The notes beneath the pieces were generated by a model. That model worked only from the letters and a program-made list of their open reading frames with translations, did no database searches and was not told the DNA's origin. Position numbers and translations under genes: made by a program. From Streptomyces nigrescens (GTDB lineage: Bacteria > Actinomycetota > Actinomycetes > Streptomycetales > Streptomycetaceae): a stretch of DNA of 64,000 bases. Location of the stretch: contig AP026073.1 of the NCBI GenBank assembly GCA_024349765.1, forward strand, positions 2,790,001 through 2,854,000, written 5' to 3'. Below, one piece after another: positions 32,561 to 42,398 of this stretch; position 1 is the first letter of the stretch, and each line of letters opens with the position of its first letter.

Positions 32561-34687
32561 TCAGCCCTCCCCGTCGGCGCGGGTGCCGCCCGCGGCCTCG
32601 ACGATCCGCCGGGTGATCTCCCCGGGCCGCACCGGACGGCCGTAGTACCAGCCCTGCGCGCAGTCACAGCCGATCGCCCGCAACCGCTGTGCGTCCGCGG
32701 CGGTCTCCACCCCCTCCGCCGTCACCGACAGACCCAGCGAATGCGCCAGCGACACCATGCCGCCGATGATCCGCCAGCCCACCGGATCCTCCCCGGACGC
32801 ATGCAGTTCGGACACGAACGATCCGTCGATCTTCAGTCCGGAGACCGGCAGGTCCCGCAGGTACGCCAGGTTCGACCAGCCGGTGCCGAAGTCGTCCACC
32901 GTCAGCGACACCCCCATGCCGACCAGCTCGTGCAGCGCCTGCAGCGCCGGGTCCCGCGGGCCGAGCATCGCGCTCTCGGTGATCTCCAGCTGCAGCCGGC
33001 CCGGATCGAGATCGCTCGACCGCAGGATCCGGTCGATGTCCGCGATCAGCCCGGCGTTACGGGCCTGCCGCACCGCCAGATTGACGTTCATCCGCGGCGC
33101 CGCGTCACCGAACCGGTCCGCCCAGCGCGCCGCCTGCTCGCAGGCGTGCAGCAGCACCCAGCGGCCCAGCGGGATGATCAGCCCGCTGTCCTCGGCCGTC
33201 ATGATGAACTCGTCCGGTCCCAGCACCCCCAGCTCCGGATGGCGCCAGCGCACCAGCGCCTCCACCGCCACCATCGCCCCGTCGTCCAGCGCGCACAGCG
33301 GCTGGTAGTCGAGGAAGAACTCCCCGCGGTCCAGCGCCATCGGTATCCGCACCGACATCGCGTACTGACTCACCGCCACCGCGTTGCGCTGCGGATCGAA
33401 CAGCGTCCAGCGGCCGCGGCCCTCCTTCTTCGCCCGGTACAGCGTCAGGTCCACACTGCGCATCGCGGCGCTCGCCGTCGTCGCGGAGACCGGCTGCTCC
33501 ACCACCCCCATGCTGGCCCTGACCACCAGCTGCTGATCGCCGATCAGGAAGGGCGGCGCCAGCGTCCCCAGCACCCGCTGGGCCACCGCGATGCCCTCCT
33601 GCGGCCCCCTGCTCCGCTCCATCAGCACGGCGAACTCGTCCCCGCCCAGCCGTGCCACCAGGTGGCCCAGCGGCGCCACCCCGGAGTGCAGCCGGTCCGC
33701 GACCGCCCCCAGCAGCTGGTCACCCGCCTCGTGGCCCAGGCTGTTGTTGATGTTCTTGAAGCCGTCCAGGTCCAGCGAGCACAGCCCGAACCGCGCCCCC
33801 GGCCCCGGATCGTCGAACAGCGCTTCCAGCCGCTCGAAGAACGCCGTCCGGTTCGGCAGCCCGGTCAGCGGATCGTGCGTGGCCTGATGGCGCAGCCGTT
33901 CCTGCAGCCGGTGCTGGTCGGTGATGTCCTCCAGCATCGCCACCTGGTAACGGGGCGTGTCCTGTTCGTCGCGGATCAGCGAGACCGTCAGGTGCGTCCA
34001 GATCACCTCGCCGTCCCGCCGGTAGTACGGCTTGTCGCACTGGAAGTTCTCCCGCTCGCCCTGGACCAGCTCGTGGTACGTCTCCCAGACACCGGACGAG
34101 TCCTCGGGGTGGACCAGCGACTCGACGTTGAGCCCGCGCATGTCCTCGGCGGTGGCCGCGAACATGTCCTGCAGCGTGCTGTTCACCACCAGGAGGTTGC
34201 CCTCCAGGTCCGCGAAGCCGATGCCGATCGCGGCGCGCTCGAACATCGCCCGGAACCGGGCCTCCGACGCGTACAGCGCCCGCTCCGCCTCCCGCCGCGC
34301 CAGGTCCACCGCGCGCCGGATCGCCTCCTGCTCACGCAGCGTCCGGTCGCGCAGCGCGGCCGACCAGCCCGCGGCGAACGCCCCGGTCAGCGCGGGCCCC
34401 CGGTCGTCCGGCGCCGGCCACTGCTGGAGCAGCTCGACGGCGTGGGCGAGCACCACGGGGTCGGTGAACTGGGCGTCGACCAGCAGCGCCCCGGCCCGCT
34501 CGGCAGGCCCCGGATCGAACGGATCCTCCCCGTGGGCCCGGCTGAGCAGCTCGGCCGTGCGGTACACCAGCGGGCCCAGGACACCCGGGCTCACCGCGGC
34601 CCCGTGGCCCTGCCGCAACAGCCGGGACCAGGAGTCACGGAAACGGACCGCGGCGGCGTCCACGCGCCCCCCGGCCGGGACGCTCAC
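32561..34687 (-). CDS. PAS-GGDEF-EAL cyclic-di-GMP turnover protein
   Basis: The 708-residue protein has a helical N-terminal region, a PAS domain (about 195-310; ALYASEARFRAMFERAAIGI), a GGDEF domain with intact RLGGDEFAVL and an EAL domain with VEALVRW and later TVDDFGTGWSNLAYLRDLP. Both active-site signatures are intact, so it may make or break cyclic-di-GMP, which governs development in Streptomyces. The layout resembles RmdA-type proteins. The start is the GTG that overlaps the upstream methyltransferase stop (GTGA). No membrane span is seen. Confidence 0.9.
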   Translation of the reverse strand: MSVPAGGRVDAAAVRFRDSWSRLLRQGHGAAVSPGVLGPLVYRTAELLSRAHGEDPFDPGPAERAGALLVDAQFTDPVVLAHAVELLQQWPAPDDRGPALTGAFAAGWSAALRDRTLREQEAIRRAVDLARREAERALYASEARFRAMFERAAIGIGFADLEGNLLVVNSTLQDMFAATAEDMRGLNVESLVHPEDSSGVWETYHELVQGERENFQCDKPYYRRDGEVIWTHLTVSLIRDEQDTPRYQVAMLEDITDQHRLQERLRHQATHDPLTGLPNRTAFFERLEALFDDPGPGARFGLCSLDLDGFKNINNSLGHEAGDQLLGAVADRLHSGVAPLGHLVARLGGDEFAVLMERSRGPQEGIAVAQRVLGTLAPPFLIGDQQLVVRASMGVVEQPVSATTASAAMRSVDLTLYRAKKEGRGRWTLFDPQRNAVAVSQYAMSVRIPMALDRGEFFLDYQPLCALDDGAMVAVEALVRWRHPELGVLGPDEFIMTAEDSGLIIPLGRWVLLHACEQAARWADRFGDAAPRMNVNLAVRQARNAGLIADIDRILRSSDLDPGRLQLEITESAMLGPRDPALQALHELVGMGVSLTVDDFGTGWSNLAYLRDLPVSGLKIDGSFVSELHASGEDPVGWRIIGGMVSLAHSLGLSVTAEGVETAADAQRLRAIGCDCAQGWYYGRPVRPGEITRRIVEAAGGTRADGEG

Positions 34688-35490
34688 GGCTTCAGCCCCA
34701 CTCCCGCCAGGCCGCTGAACAGCTCCGGATGCGGTCCCACCGCCGCGGGATCCTGCGGACGCCACTCGGGGAGGTAGACCACCCCCGGCTCCAGCAGCCG
34801 GAACCCCTCGAACAGCGCCACGATCTCCTCCCGGGTACGCATGGTCAACGGCGCCGACGCCCGTGCGTACAGGTCCTCGTGCTTCTCCACCACATCGGGC
34901 CGGCCCTCCCGCGACCCGTGCGACAGCGCCAGCGCACTGCCCGCCGGCAGCGCGGCGGACAGCTCCCGGACGATCCGCGCCGGGTCCTCCTCGTCCGTCA
35001 CGAAGTGGAGTACGGCCAGCAGCAGCGCCGCCACCGGCTCGCGCGGACGCAGCAGTTCCGCCACCGCGGGCCGCGCCAGCAGCCCCGCCGGATCCCGCAT
35101 GTCGGCCTCGACCACCGCACACAGCGGGTCATCGGCCACCAGCAGTCTGCTGTGCTGCACGGCCACCGGGTCGATGTCCACGTACACCACCCGCGCCTCG
35201 GGCTGCACCACCCGCGCCACCTCGTGGACCGGGCCGAACGTGGGGAGACCGGAGCCGATGTCCAGGAAGCGGGTGATCCCCTCCCCGGCGAGGAACTGCA
35301 CGGCCCGCCGCAGGAAGGCCCGGTTCGCGCGCATGATCAGCGGCAGGTCCGGCCACATCTCGACGGCCTCCCGGGCCAGCTCCCGGTCCGCCGCGAAGTT
35401 GTGCGAACCGCCCAGGTAGCAGTCGTAGACCCGGGCGACGTTCGGAACGTCCTGGTCGGTGCCCTCGGGCACCCACCGCCGCCGCGTCAT
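34684..35490 (-). CDS. SAM-dependent methyltransferase (PF04672 type)
   Basis: The 268-residue protein is of the actinobacterial S-adenosylmethionine methyltransferase family PF04672, which is abundant in Streptomyces. It opens with NVARVYDCYLGGSHNFAADR, has the SAM loop FLDIGSGLPTFGPVHEVAR, and continues with VVYVDIDPVAVQHSR. Substrates of the family are unknown. It is translationally coupled to the GGDEF-EAL gene downstream. Confidence 0.9.
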   Translation of the reverse strand: MTRRRWVPEGTDQDVPNVARVYDCYLGGSHNFAADRELAREAVEMWPDLPLIMRANRAFLRRAVQFLAGEGITRFLDIGSGLPTFGPVHEVARVVQPEARVVYVDIDPVAVQHSRLLVADDPLCAVVEADMRDPAGLLARPAVAELLRPREPVAALLLAVLHFVTDEEDPARIVRELSAALPAGSALALSHGSREGRPDVVEKHEDLYARASAPLTMRTREEIVALFEGFRLLEPGVVYLPEWRPQDPAAVGPHPELFSGLAGVGLKP

Positions 35491-35658
35491 CGAGCGTCCC
35501 TCCTCCCCAGACGAGGGATCCCACGCTGCAAAAAAAGCCTCCTACGATCCCATATCCGCCGCAAGCGGGCCAGTCGGGCGCCGTGCGCCGTGCGCCGAAC
35601 GGGCGGCCCGCGCGCCCCGCCGCCGTCGCGCGCAGAATGGACATCACGAAGGGACGCC

Positions 35659-37440
35659 ATGCCCGGACGCATCGAGGACTACGCCCTGCTGGGCGACCTG
35701 CAGACCGCCGCCCTGGTCGGGCGGGACGGCTCGATCGACTGGCTGTGCCTGCCCCGCTTCGACTCGCCCAGCTGTTTCGCGGCCCTCCTCGGTGACGAAC
35801 GGCAGGGCCACTGGCGGCTCGCCCCGGTCTCCGGCGGGCCGTGCGACCGCCGGGCCTACCGCGGCGACACCCTGATCCTGGAGAGCACCTGGGAGACCCC
35901 CGACGGCGCGGTCCGGGTCGTCGACTTCATGCCGCAGCGCGACCAGTCACCGCGCCTGGTCCGCCTCGTCGAGGGCCTGCGCGGCAGTGTCGAGATGCGC
36001 GGCGACCTGCGGCTCCGCTTCAACTACGGCCGGATCGCGCCCTGGGTGCGGCGCACCGAGCACCACCGCATCGCGGTCGCCGGACCGGACTCCGCCTGGC
36101 TGCGGCTCGCCCCCGGTGTGCACACCTACGGCCACGACACCAGCACCCGCTCGGAGTTCACCGTACGGGCCGGCGAGACGGTGCCGTTCGTCCTGACCTG
36201 GCAGCCCTCCCACCTGCCCAACGCCCACCGGATCGATCCGGACCGCGCCCTGCGGGAGACCACCGACGCCTGGCGGCGCTGGACGGCCGGCTGCCGCTAC
36301 GACGGCGAATGGCGCGAGGCCGTCCGGCGCTCCCTGATCACCCTCAAGGCGCTCGCCTACCGGCCGACCGGCGGGATCGTCGCCGCCCCCACCGCCTCGC
36401 TGCCCGAACACCTCGGCGGCGTACGCAACTGGGACTACCGCTTCTGCTGGCTGCGCGACTCCAGCATGACGCTGTCCGCCCTGCTGCGCGGCGGCTTCCG
36501 CGAGGAGGCGGCCGCCTGGCGGCAGTGGCTGGTACGGGCCATCGCCGGCGACCCGCGGGACCTGCAGAGCGTCTACGGCGTCGCCGGTGAACGGCGGCTG
36601 CCCGAGACCGCCGCCGACTGGCTGCCCGGCTACGAGCACTCCGCCCCGGTCCGCTTCGGCAACGCCGCAGTCGACCAGCTCCAGCTCGACATCTACGGCG
36701 AGGTCGTCGACACCCTCTACCTCGCGCTGCGGGCCGGCATCCCGATGGAACGCCATGTCTGGGGCCTGCTGCGGACCTTGATGTCCTTCATCGAGGCGCA
36801 CTGGCGGGACCCGGACGAGGGCCTGTGGGAGGGCCGCGGCGGCCGCCGGCACTGGGTGCACTCCAAGGTCATGTCCTGGGTCGCCGCGGACCGGGCGGTC
36901 CGGATGGCGCACCTGACCGGCCTCGCGGCCCCGGTCGACCGCTGGCGGGCGATGCGCGACGCGGTGCACGCCGACGTCTGCGCGCACGGTTACGACCGGG
37001 AACGCGGGGTGTTCGTCCAGCACTACGGCAGCCGGGAACTGGACGCGGCCACCCTGTTCATCGTCAAGACCGGCTTCCTGCCGCCCGAGGACCCCCGGGT
37101 CGTGCGCACCGTCGACGCGGTGCGCGACGGACTCGACCACGCCGGCTTCCACCGCCGCTACGCCGGACGGGCCGCGGTCGACGGACTGCCCGGCACCGAA
37201 GGCGCCTTCCTCGCCTGCTCGTTGTGGCTCGCCGACGCGCTGGCCGCGACCGGCCGGCACGACGCCGCCCGGGAACTCTTCGCCCGGGTGCTGTCGGCGG
37301 CCAACGACGTCGGGCTGCTCTCCGAGGAATGGGACCCCGAGACACGCCGCCAACTGGGCAACACGCCGCAGGCGTTCACCCATGTCGCGCTGGTGAACAC
37401 GGCGTTCCTGCTGTCCGAGGACGCCGCCGTCGCCGCATGA
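35659..37440 (+). CDS. GH15 trehalase/glucoamylase-type glycoside hydrolase
   Basis: The 593-residue cytoplasmic protein opens with IEDYALLGDLQTAALVGRDG, has GSIDWLCLPRFDSPSCFAAL, and carries the GH15 catalytic-domain motifs NWDYRFCWLRDSSMTLSALL and GLLSEEWDPETRRQLGNTPQ, the latter containing a catalytic Glu. In actinobacteria proteins of this form are often alpha,alpha-trehalases; others are annotated glucoamylases. No signal peptide is present. The ATG has GAAGGGACGCC upstream. It is divergent from the methyltransferase gene. Confidence 0.92.
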   Translation: MPGRIEDYALLGDLQTAALVGRDGSIDWLCLPRFDSPSCFAALLGDERQGHWRLAPVSGGPCDRRAYRGDTLILESTWETPDGAVRVVDFMPQRDQSPRLVRLVEGLRGSVEMRGDLRLRFNYGRIAPWVRRTEHHRIAVAGPDSAWLRLAPGVHTYGHDTSTRSEFTVRAGETVPFVLTWQPSHLPNAHRIDPDRALRETTDAWRRWTAGCRYDGEWREAVRRSLITLKALAYRPTGGIVAAPTASLPEHLGGVRNWDYRFCWLRDSSMTLSALLRGGFREEAAAWRQWLVRAIAGDPRDLQSVYGVAGERRLPETAADWLPGYEHSAPVRFGNAAVDQLQLDIYGEVVDTLYLALRAGIPMERHVWGLLRTLMSFIEAHWRDPDEGLWEGRGGRRHWVHSKVMSWVAADRAVRMAHLTGLAAPVDRWRAMRDAVHADVCAHGYDRERGVFVQHYGSRELDAATLFIVKTGFLPPEDPRVVRTVDAVRDGLDHAGFHRRYAGRAAVDGLPGTEGAFLACSLWLADALAATGRHDAARELFARVLSAANDVGLLSEEWDPETRRQLGNTPQAFTHVALVNTAFLLSEDAAVAA

Positions 37441-37482
37441 CGCGGCCCGCACCCGGCCAACTCCCTTCACCCGCCTGCCCGT

Positions 37483-38583
37483 TCAGCCGCGCAGCGCTCC
37501 GTAGCGCCGCAGCGCGCCCCGCACCCGGGACCGCAGCCACGGCCGGGCGGTGATGAAGTCCCGCGCCGTGCGCTCGGCCGCGTCGTGCAGCAGGGCACCG
37601 CCCGCCACCAGCGTCGGCCGCCACAACAGGCCCTGCGGCAGGGTGCGTTGCTCGGTGGTGAACGCCTGCTTGTACTCCGAGTCGCCGGTGCCCAGGTCGA
37701 CGGTGGTCACCCCCAGCTCCGCCGCGGTCGCGATCACCCGGCCGAGCAGCACCGTACCGGGCGAATGCGCCGCGTACCGGTGGTCGAAGGCGGTGACGCA
37801 ACAGGTCAGCACGGTCGCCGAACGCAGCGTGAGCTGCATCGCCGCCGGCTCGTCACCGAGGTACAGCACGGACAGCGCGCCGGTGCACGTCGGCGTGCGC
37901 AGCCCCGCCAAGGCGTGCGCCAGCTCCGTACCGCGCTCCGCGGCCAGCGGATCGGACCAGCCGCTCGCCCGGTACTGCGCCGACTTCCAGCGCAGCATCG
38001 TCCCCAGCAGCTGCGGATCGCGCGCGTCGAAGACGTACCGCACCGGCACCGCGCCGCGGGCCAGCCGGTTCTCGTGCTTGCGCAGGGTCTTCGCCGAGGC
38101 GGGCGAGCGCCGCCGGACGGCCGTGCGATGGGCCTCGTAGCCCTCGCTCAGATCCGCCAGCGGACTCGGCACCCGGCCCAGCAGCCGGACCCCGGGCGGC
38201 ACCGCGGTACCCGCCCCGCCGAGCGGCGGACCGGCCGGCTCGGCCTGCACGAAGCGCCACACCGCCAGCCCGCAGGCGGCCAGCACGGCACGGTAGTCGG
38301 GCCGCGGCAGCCCCGGCTCGCAGAGCAGCCCGCCCACGTCCGTGAAGCCCTTGCCGATGACCTCGCCGACGCCGTGCCCGCGCTCCTCGAAGCCCAGCCA
38401 GCCGCACCGCCCGTCGCTCTCCAGCACCGCGACCCGGGCGGCCGGACGGACCCCGCCGACCGCCCGCGCGAAATCCGGGGACAGCACCGGATGGGCCGCA
38501 CCGCCGGGCGCGGACAGCGCCCGCGCCCAGCGCTCGGCCCGGACACCGCCGAGCGCACCGGCCGCCAGGACCTCGATGTCCAT
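37483..38583 (-). CDS. GNAT/FemAB-like acetyltransferase (CelD/BcsL type)
   Basis: The 366-residue soluble protein has the fold pattern of the GNAT-related family PF13480 found in polysaccharide and cell-wall loci: TLRKHENRLARGAVPVRYVF, LRWKSAQYRASGWSDPLAAE, and SPGTVLLGRVIATAAELGVT. The late GTGDSEYKQAFTTEQRTL is typical of the group. It probably transfers an acyl or aminoacyl group to a glycan or lipid precursor; the substrate is unknown. It is convergent with the GH15 gene. Confidence 0.8.
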   Translation of the reverse strand: MDIEVLAAGALGGVRAERWARALSAPGGAAHPVLSPDFARAVGGVRPAARVAVLESDGRCGWLGFEERGHGVGEVIGKGFTDVGGLLCEPGLPRPDYRAVLAACGLAVWRFVQAEPAGPPLGGAGTAVPPGVRLLGRVPSPLADLSEGYEAHRTAVRRRSPASAKTLRKHENRLARGAVPVRYVFDARDPQLLGTMLRWKSAQYRASGWSDPLAAERGTELAHALAGLRTPTCTGALSVLYLGDEPAAMQLTLRSATVLTCCVTAFDHRYAAHSPGTVLLGRVIATAAELGVTTVDLGTGDSEYKQAFTTEQRTLPQGLLWRPTLVAGGALLHDAAERTARDFITARPWLRSRVRGALRRYGALRG

Positions 38584-38682
38584 CCCTAGCGCCTCCGCAT
38601 CCCGCGCCGCGGCCGCCGGCGCGGGGTCGTCGGGGAGATCCGGAAGCAGGCCCTCAGGAGCGTCCCCCGGAGCGTGCGGCCG

Positions 38683-38874
38683 TCACGGCAGATACCGCTC
38701 GATGGCGCCCGGCCCCTCCTCCTCGATGAGCCGCCTGGCCCATGCCAGGCTCGACGGGGTGGGCTCACGCCCGGACGCCCGCACCAGATCCTCCGGGTCG
38801 TAGGGCCGCTCGCTGCCGGTGTACAGCTCGGCCGGCCGGTGCTCGGCCGGCTGCTCCTTGCCGTTGGTCGTCAC
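38683..38874 (-). CDS. Small conserved-looking protein, 63 residues
   Basis: The product is 63 residues, hydrophilic and acidic, without Cys or membrane segment (YTGSERPYDPEDLVRASGRE, SSLAWARRLIEEEGPGAIER). The GTG start has an excellent AAGGAGG site, which supports a real gene. The C-terminal helix may bind a partner. I do not recognise a family. Confidence 0.65.
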   Translation of the reverse strand: MTTNGKEQPAEHRPAELYTGSERPYDPEDLVRASGREPTPSSLAWARRLIEEEGPGAIERYLP

Positions 38875-38986
38875 AGGTCCTCCTTCGTCCGCGCCCGCCG
38901 GGTCGCCGGGACCTCGCTTGGTTCCATGATGGGGCGGTCACCGAACACCCGCACGACGTACGCCGGGCCGCGGCCCCCGCACCCGG

Positions 38987-41413
38987 TCAGTCCATCGGCC
39001 GCGGCGCCCCCGGATACCGCGGCGGGAAGGCCTGCTCGGTCCAGATGGTCTTGCCGTACGGCGTGTACCGGGTGCCCCAGCGCTGCACCAGCTGCGCGAC
39101 GATGAACAGCCCCCGCCCGCCCTCGTCCTCATTGGCCGCGTGGCGCAGGTGCGGCGAGGTGTGCCCGGTGTCGGACACCTCGGTCAGCAGCGTCAGATCG
39201 CGCAGCAGCCGCAGGTGCAGCGGCCCCGAGGCGTGCCGCACCGCGTTGGTGACCAGCTCGCTGACCGCCAGCTCGGTCGCGTACGACAGCTCCTCCAGGC
39301 CCCACTCCCGCAGCTGCGCGGTCGCCAGCTCCCGGGCCGCGCCCACCGCGGCCGGATCCGCCGGCAGCTCCCAGGCCGCCACCTGCCTCGCGTCCAGCTC
39401 CCGGGTGCGCACCAGCAGCAGCGCCGAGTCGTCGGCGGCCGGTCCGTCCGGCAGCAGTTCGGCCATCGCCCGGTCGCACAGCTCCTCCAGCGGCCGGTGG
39501 TGCTCGCCCAGCACCCGGGCCAGGACCGCGAGCCCCTCGTCGACGTCCCGGTGCGGCGACTCCACCAGCCCGTCCGTGAACAGCGCGACCAGACTGCCCG
39601 GCGGCAGTTCGAGATCCAGCGACTCGAACGGCAGCCCGCCCAGGCCCAGCGGCGGACCGGCCGGCAGATCGGGGAAGAACATCGTGCCCGACGGGTCGAC
39701 CACGGCCGGCGGCAGATGCCCGGCCCGGGCCATGGTGCAGCGCCGCGACACCGGGTCGTAGACCGCGTAGAGGCAGGTCACGCCGGTGGCCACGTCGTCC
39801 GGGCCGGTGTGCGTGCCGACCTGGCCGGCCCCCTCCTCCGCGGGCTGCCCCACCAGGTCGTCCAGCCGGCTCAGCAGCTCGTCGGGCGACAGGTCCAGCT
39901 GGGCCAGCGCACGCACCGTCGTCCGCAGCCGCCCCATCGTCGCCGCCGCCTCCAGGCCGTGCCCCACCACGTCCCCCACCACCAGCCCGACCCGGGTCCC
40001 GGACAGCCCGATCACATCGAACCAGTCGCCGCCCACCCCGGCCCGGTCGTCGCTGGGCAGATAGCGGTACGCCACGTCGACCGCGGACTGCTCCGGCACG
40101 TGCTGCGGCAGCAGGTTGCGCTGCAGGGCCAGCGCGGCGGTGTGCTCCCGGGTGAAGCGGCGGGCGTTGTCCAGGCACACCGCCGTCCGGGTGACCAGCT
40201 CGTCGGCGAGCTCGACCTCGCCCTTGTCGAACACCGACGGGTGGGTGCCCCGTGTGAAGGTGACCAGCCCCATCGGGGCGCCGCCCGCCCGCAGCGGCAC
40301 GACCATCGAGTTCTCCGCGCGCACCATCCCCCCGGAGGACAGACTGCGGTACGGCAGCGACCCCGGCGGATACTCGATGCGGTACGGGCCGTGCGGCACG
40401 GCGTCCGGCGGGTCGTCGACGCTGCGGGTGGCGACCCGGACCAGCGGCGGCACCGTCCCGTCCCCCGGCGCCGGCTCCTCGCCCTCCAGCACCGGGTGCA
40501 CCAGGTCCACGGTGACCGTCCGCGCGAAGTCCGGCACCGCGACCTCGGTGATCTCCCGGGCGGTGGCCGTCATGTCGAGCGTCGTCCCGATCCGGGTGCC
40601 GGCCGCCACCAGCAGGTTGAGCCGGCGCTGCGCCTGGTAGCGGTCGGTGATGTCGAAGGCGTCCTCGCACACCCCGAGGACCTGCCCCTGGGCGTCGTGC
40701 AGCCGGTAGTAGGAGCACGACCAGACGTGGTCCGGGCCCGGCTCGGACGGCTGCTGGCCGAGGAAGTGCAGGTCGAGGACCGGCTCACCGGTCTCCAGGA
40801 CCTGCTCCATCACCGCGTCGAGCGTGCGCGGGTACCCCTCCGTCACGAACTCCCCGTCCGGGTACAGCGCCTCGGCCCGGGTGCCGAGGAACTCCCGCAG
40901 CGGCAGCCCGATCTCCTTCACGAACGCGGCGTTCCCCCAGGTCACCCGCAGATCGGTGTCATAGATGCCCAGCCCCACCGGGGACTGGGTGGCCAGTCCG
41001 TGCAGCATCGCCTGCCGGGACTCCCACTCCTGCTGCGCGGCCAGCCCGGCCACCACCAGGATGCGGGCCGGCGCGTCCGGCGCGGAACCGCCGGGCGCGG
41101 GCTCCAGCGGGCAGGTGGTGACCGCCACCGGCAGCAGCCGGCCGTCCCGGTGCCGTGCCGTCCCCAGCCGGCCGCTGCTCAGCGGGGTCTTCGCCGACTG
41201 CCCGGACCACGCGTCACCGGCCGCCTCGGCGGCCGGGAAGAACGCCTCGCAGGGGCGCCCGATGACCTCCTCGGGCCGGTAGCCGAGCAGCCGCTGGGCC
41301 GCCGGACTCCACCCGATGACCAGGTCCCGGGCGTCGAGCACCGCTGTGGCCGCCCTGGTGACGTCGAGGGGACCACGGAAGTCGGCGCTCTCCGCCGCGT
41401 TCCATGCGTTCAT
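38987..41413 (-). CDS. PAS/GAF/SpoIIE phosphatase with C-terminal anti-sigma kinase domain
   Basis: The 808-residue protein has tandem PAS domains (about 15-340; AAQRLLGYRPEEVIGRP, SPVGLGIYDTDLRVTWGNAA), a GAF domain, a SpoIIE/PP2C phosphatase (DRAGVGGDWFDVIGLSGTRV, VVGDVVGHGLEAAATMGRLR) and a HATPase_c domain at the end (ELAVSELVTNAVRHASGPLH, EDEGGRGLFIVAQLVQRWGT). Such proteins dephosphorylate anti-anti-sigma factors and may bind them through the kinase-like domain, linking signals to sigma-factor release. The start is the ATG at 41413; its ribosome-binding site is weak. Confidence 0.92.
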   Translation of the reverse strand: MNAWNAAESADFRGPLDVTRAATAVLDARDLVIGWSPAAQRLLGYRPEEVIGRPCEAFFPAAEAAGDAWSGQSAKTPLSSGRLGTARHRDGRLLPVAVTTCPLEPAPGGSAPDAPARILVVAGLAAQQEWESRQAMLHGLATQSPVGLGIYDTDLRVTWGNAAFVKEIGLPLREFLGTRAEALYPDGEFVTEGYPRTLDAVMEQVLETGEPVLDLHFLGQQPSEPGPDHVWSCSYYRLHDAQGQVLGVCEDAFDITDRYQAQRRLNLLVAAGTRIGTTLDMTATAREITEVAVPDFARTVTVDLVHPVLEGEEPAPGDGTVPPLVRVATRSVDDPPDAVPHGPYRIEYPPGSLPYRSLSSGGMVRAENSMVVPLRAGGAPMGLVTFTRGTHPSVFDKGEVELADELVTRTAVCLDNARRFTREHTAALALQRNLLPQHVPEQSAVDVAYRYLPSDDRAGVGGDWFDVIGLSGTRVGLVVGDVVGHGLEAAATMGRLRTTVRALAQLDLSPDELLSRLDDLVGQPAEEGAGQVGTHTGPDDVATGVTCLYAVYDPVSRRCTMARAGHLPPAVVDPSGTMFFPDLPAGPPLGLGGLPFESLDLELPPGSLVALFTDGLVESPHRDVDEGLAVLARVLGEHHRPLEELCDRAMAELLPDGPAADDSALLLVRTRELDARQVAAWELPADPAAVGAARELATAQLREWGLEELSYATELAVSELVTNAVRHASGPLHLRLLRDLTLLTEVSDTGHTSPHLRHAANEDEGGRGLFIVAQLVQRWGTRYTPYGKTIWTEQAFPPRYPGAPRPMD

Positions 41414-41573
41414 GGCATCAACCCAGCCCGGTTCAGTACCTACAGCATCGAGCCTGATCAAGACCGGCACAACTGCGCTGCCCCGCGCCCGGCGCCCCGG
41501 TGCGGGCCCGCTGCGTCGCTGGCACAGTGGGAGGGGGTGCGGCGGGGGTGCGAAGCGACAGGAGGCAGATGTC

Positions 41574-42362
41574 ATGTCGGCCCATGGCCCCACGACCCCC
41601 GTGCGCGGGGCTCCGTGCTGGGTGAGCCTGATGGCCCGCGATCTCGAATCGGCGCAGGAGTTCTACGCCGCCGTGCTGGGCTGGCGGTTCCGCCCGGCCA
41701 GCCTCGGCCAGGAGTTCTCGGTCGCGATGGCCGACGGGCAGCCGGTCGCCGGCCTGGGCGCACTCGCCCAGAGCTTCCAGGTCGCGGTGGCCTGGACGTC
41801 GTACTTCGCGGTGGAGGACGCCGACGTGACCGCCGACCGGATCCGCGAGCGCGGCGCGACCGTCGCGGTCGGCCCGCTCAAGCTCGGCCCCGGACGCGCC
41901 GCGCTGGCCGCCGACCGCGACGGCGCCACCTTCGGCTTCTGGGAGGGCCAGACGCTCGCCTGGTCGGTCGGGCACGGCCGCGCCCCCGCCTGCCTGGAAC
42001 TGCGCACCCGCGACGCCTTCGAGGCCGCCATCTTCTACGCCGAGGTCTTCGAATGGGCCTCCGGCCGGCCCGGCGGCTGCGAGGTCACCTACGAACACGA
42101 CCAGGTCATCGTGCACGACGGCACCCACATCGTCGCCACCCTGCGCGGCGGCGGGGTGGAGGCCGCCCCGGACCCGCGGGTGCGGCCGCGCTGGCACGTG
42201 CACTTCCCGGTCGACGACATCGAGAAGGTGACCGCCGCCGCGGTCGCCGCCGGCGGGACCGTCACCCCGGTGACCGCGACCGCCGACGGCAACGGCAGCC
42301 AGGCCGTCGTCCGCGACCCCGACGGCGGCCTGTTCACCGTCACCTCGCCCGAACCCCCCTGA
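41574..42362 (+). CDS. VOC (glyoxalase/dioxygenase fold) protein with two modules
   Basis: The 262-residue protein contains two VOC modules: CWVSLMARDLESAQEFYAAV and LGWRFRPAS in the first, and AFEAAIFYAEVFEWASGRPG with VHFPVDDIEKVTAAAVAAGG in the second. Paired VOC modules usually bind a metal and a small ligand. The His/Glu pattern is incomplete by eye, so enzyme activity is not certain; antibiotic-binding and hydroxylase-like relatives exist. The ATG has GGAGG upstream. It is divergent from the PAS-SpoIIE gene. Confidence 0.85.
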   Translation: MSAHGPTTPVRGAPCWVSLMARDLESAQEFYAAVLGWRFRPASLGQEFSVAMADGQPVAGLGALAQSFQVAVAWTSYFAVEDADVTADRIRERGATVAVGPLKLGPGRAALAADRDGATFGFWEGQTLAWSVGHGRAPACLELRTRDAFEAAIFYAEVFEWASGRPGGCEVTYEHDQVIVHDGTHIVATLRGGGVEAAPDPRVRPRWHVHFPVDDIEKVTAAAVAAGGTVTPVTATADGNGSQAVVRDPDGGLFTVTSPEPP

Positions 42363-42398
42363 CCCCCGCCGGACCGCGCCCCCCGGCCGGCCGGTGCG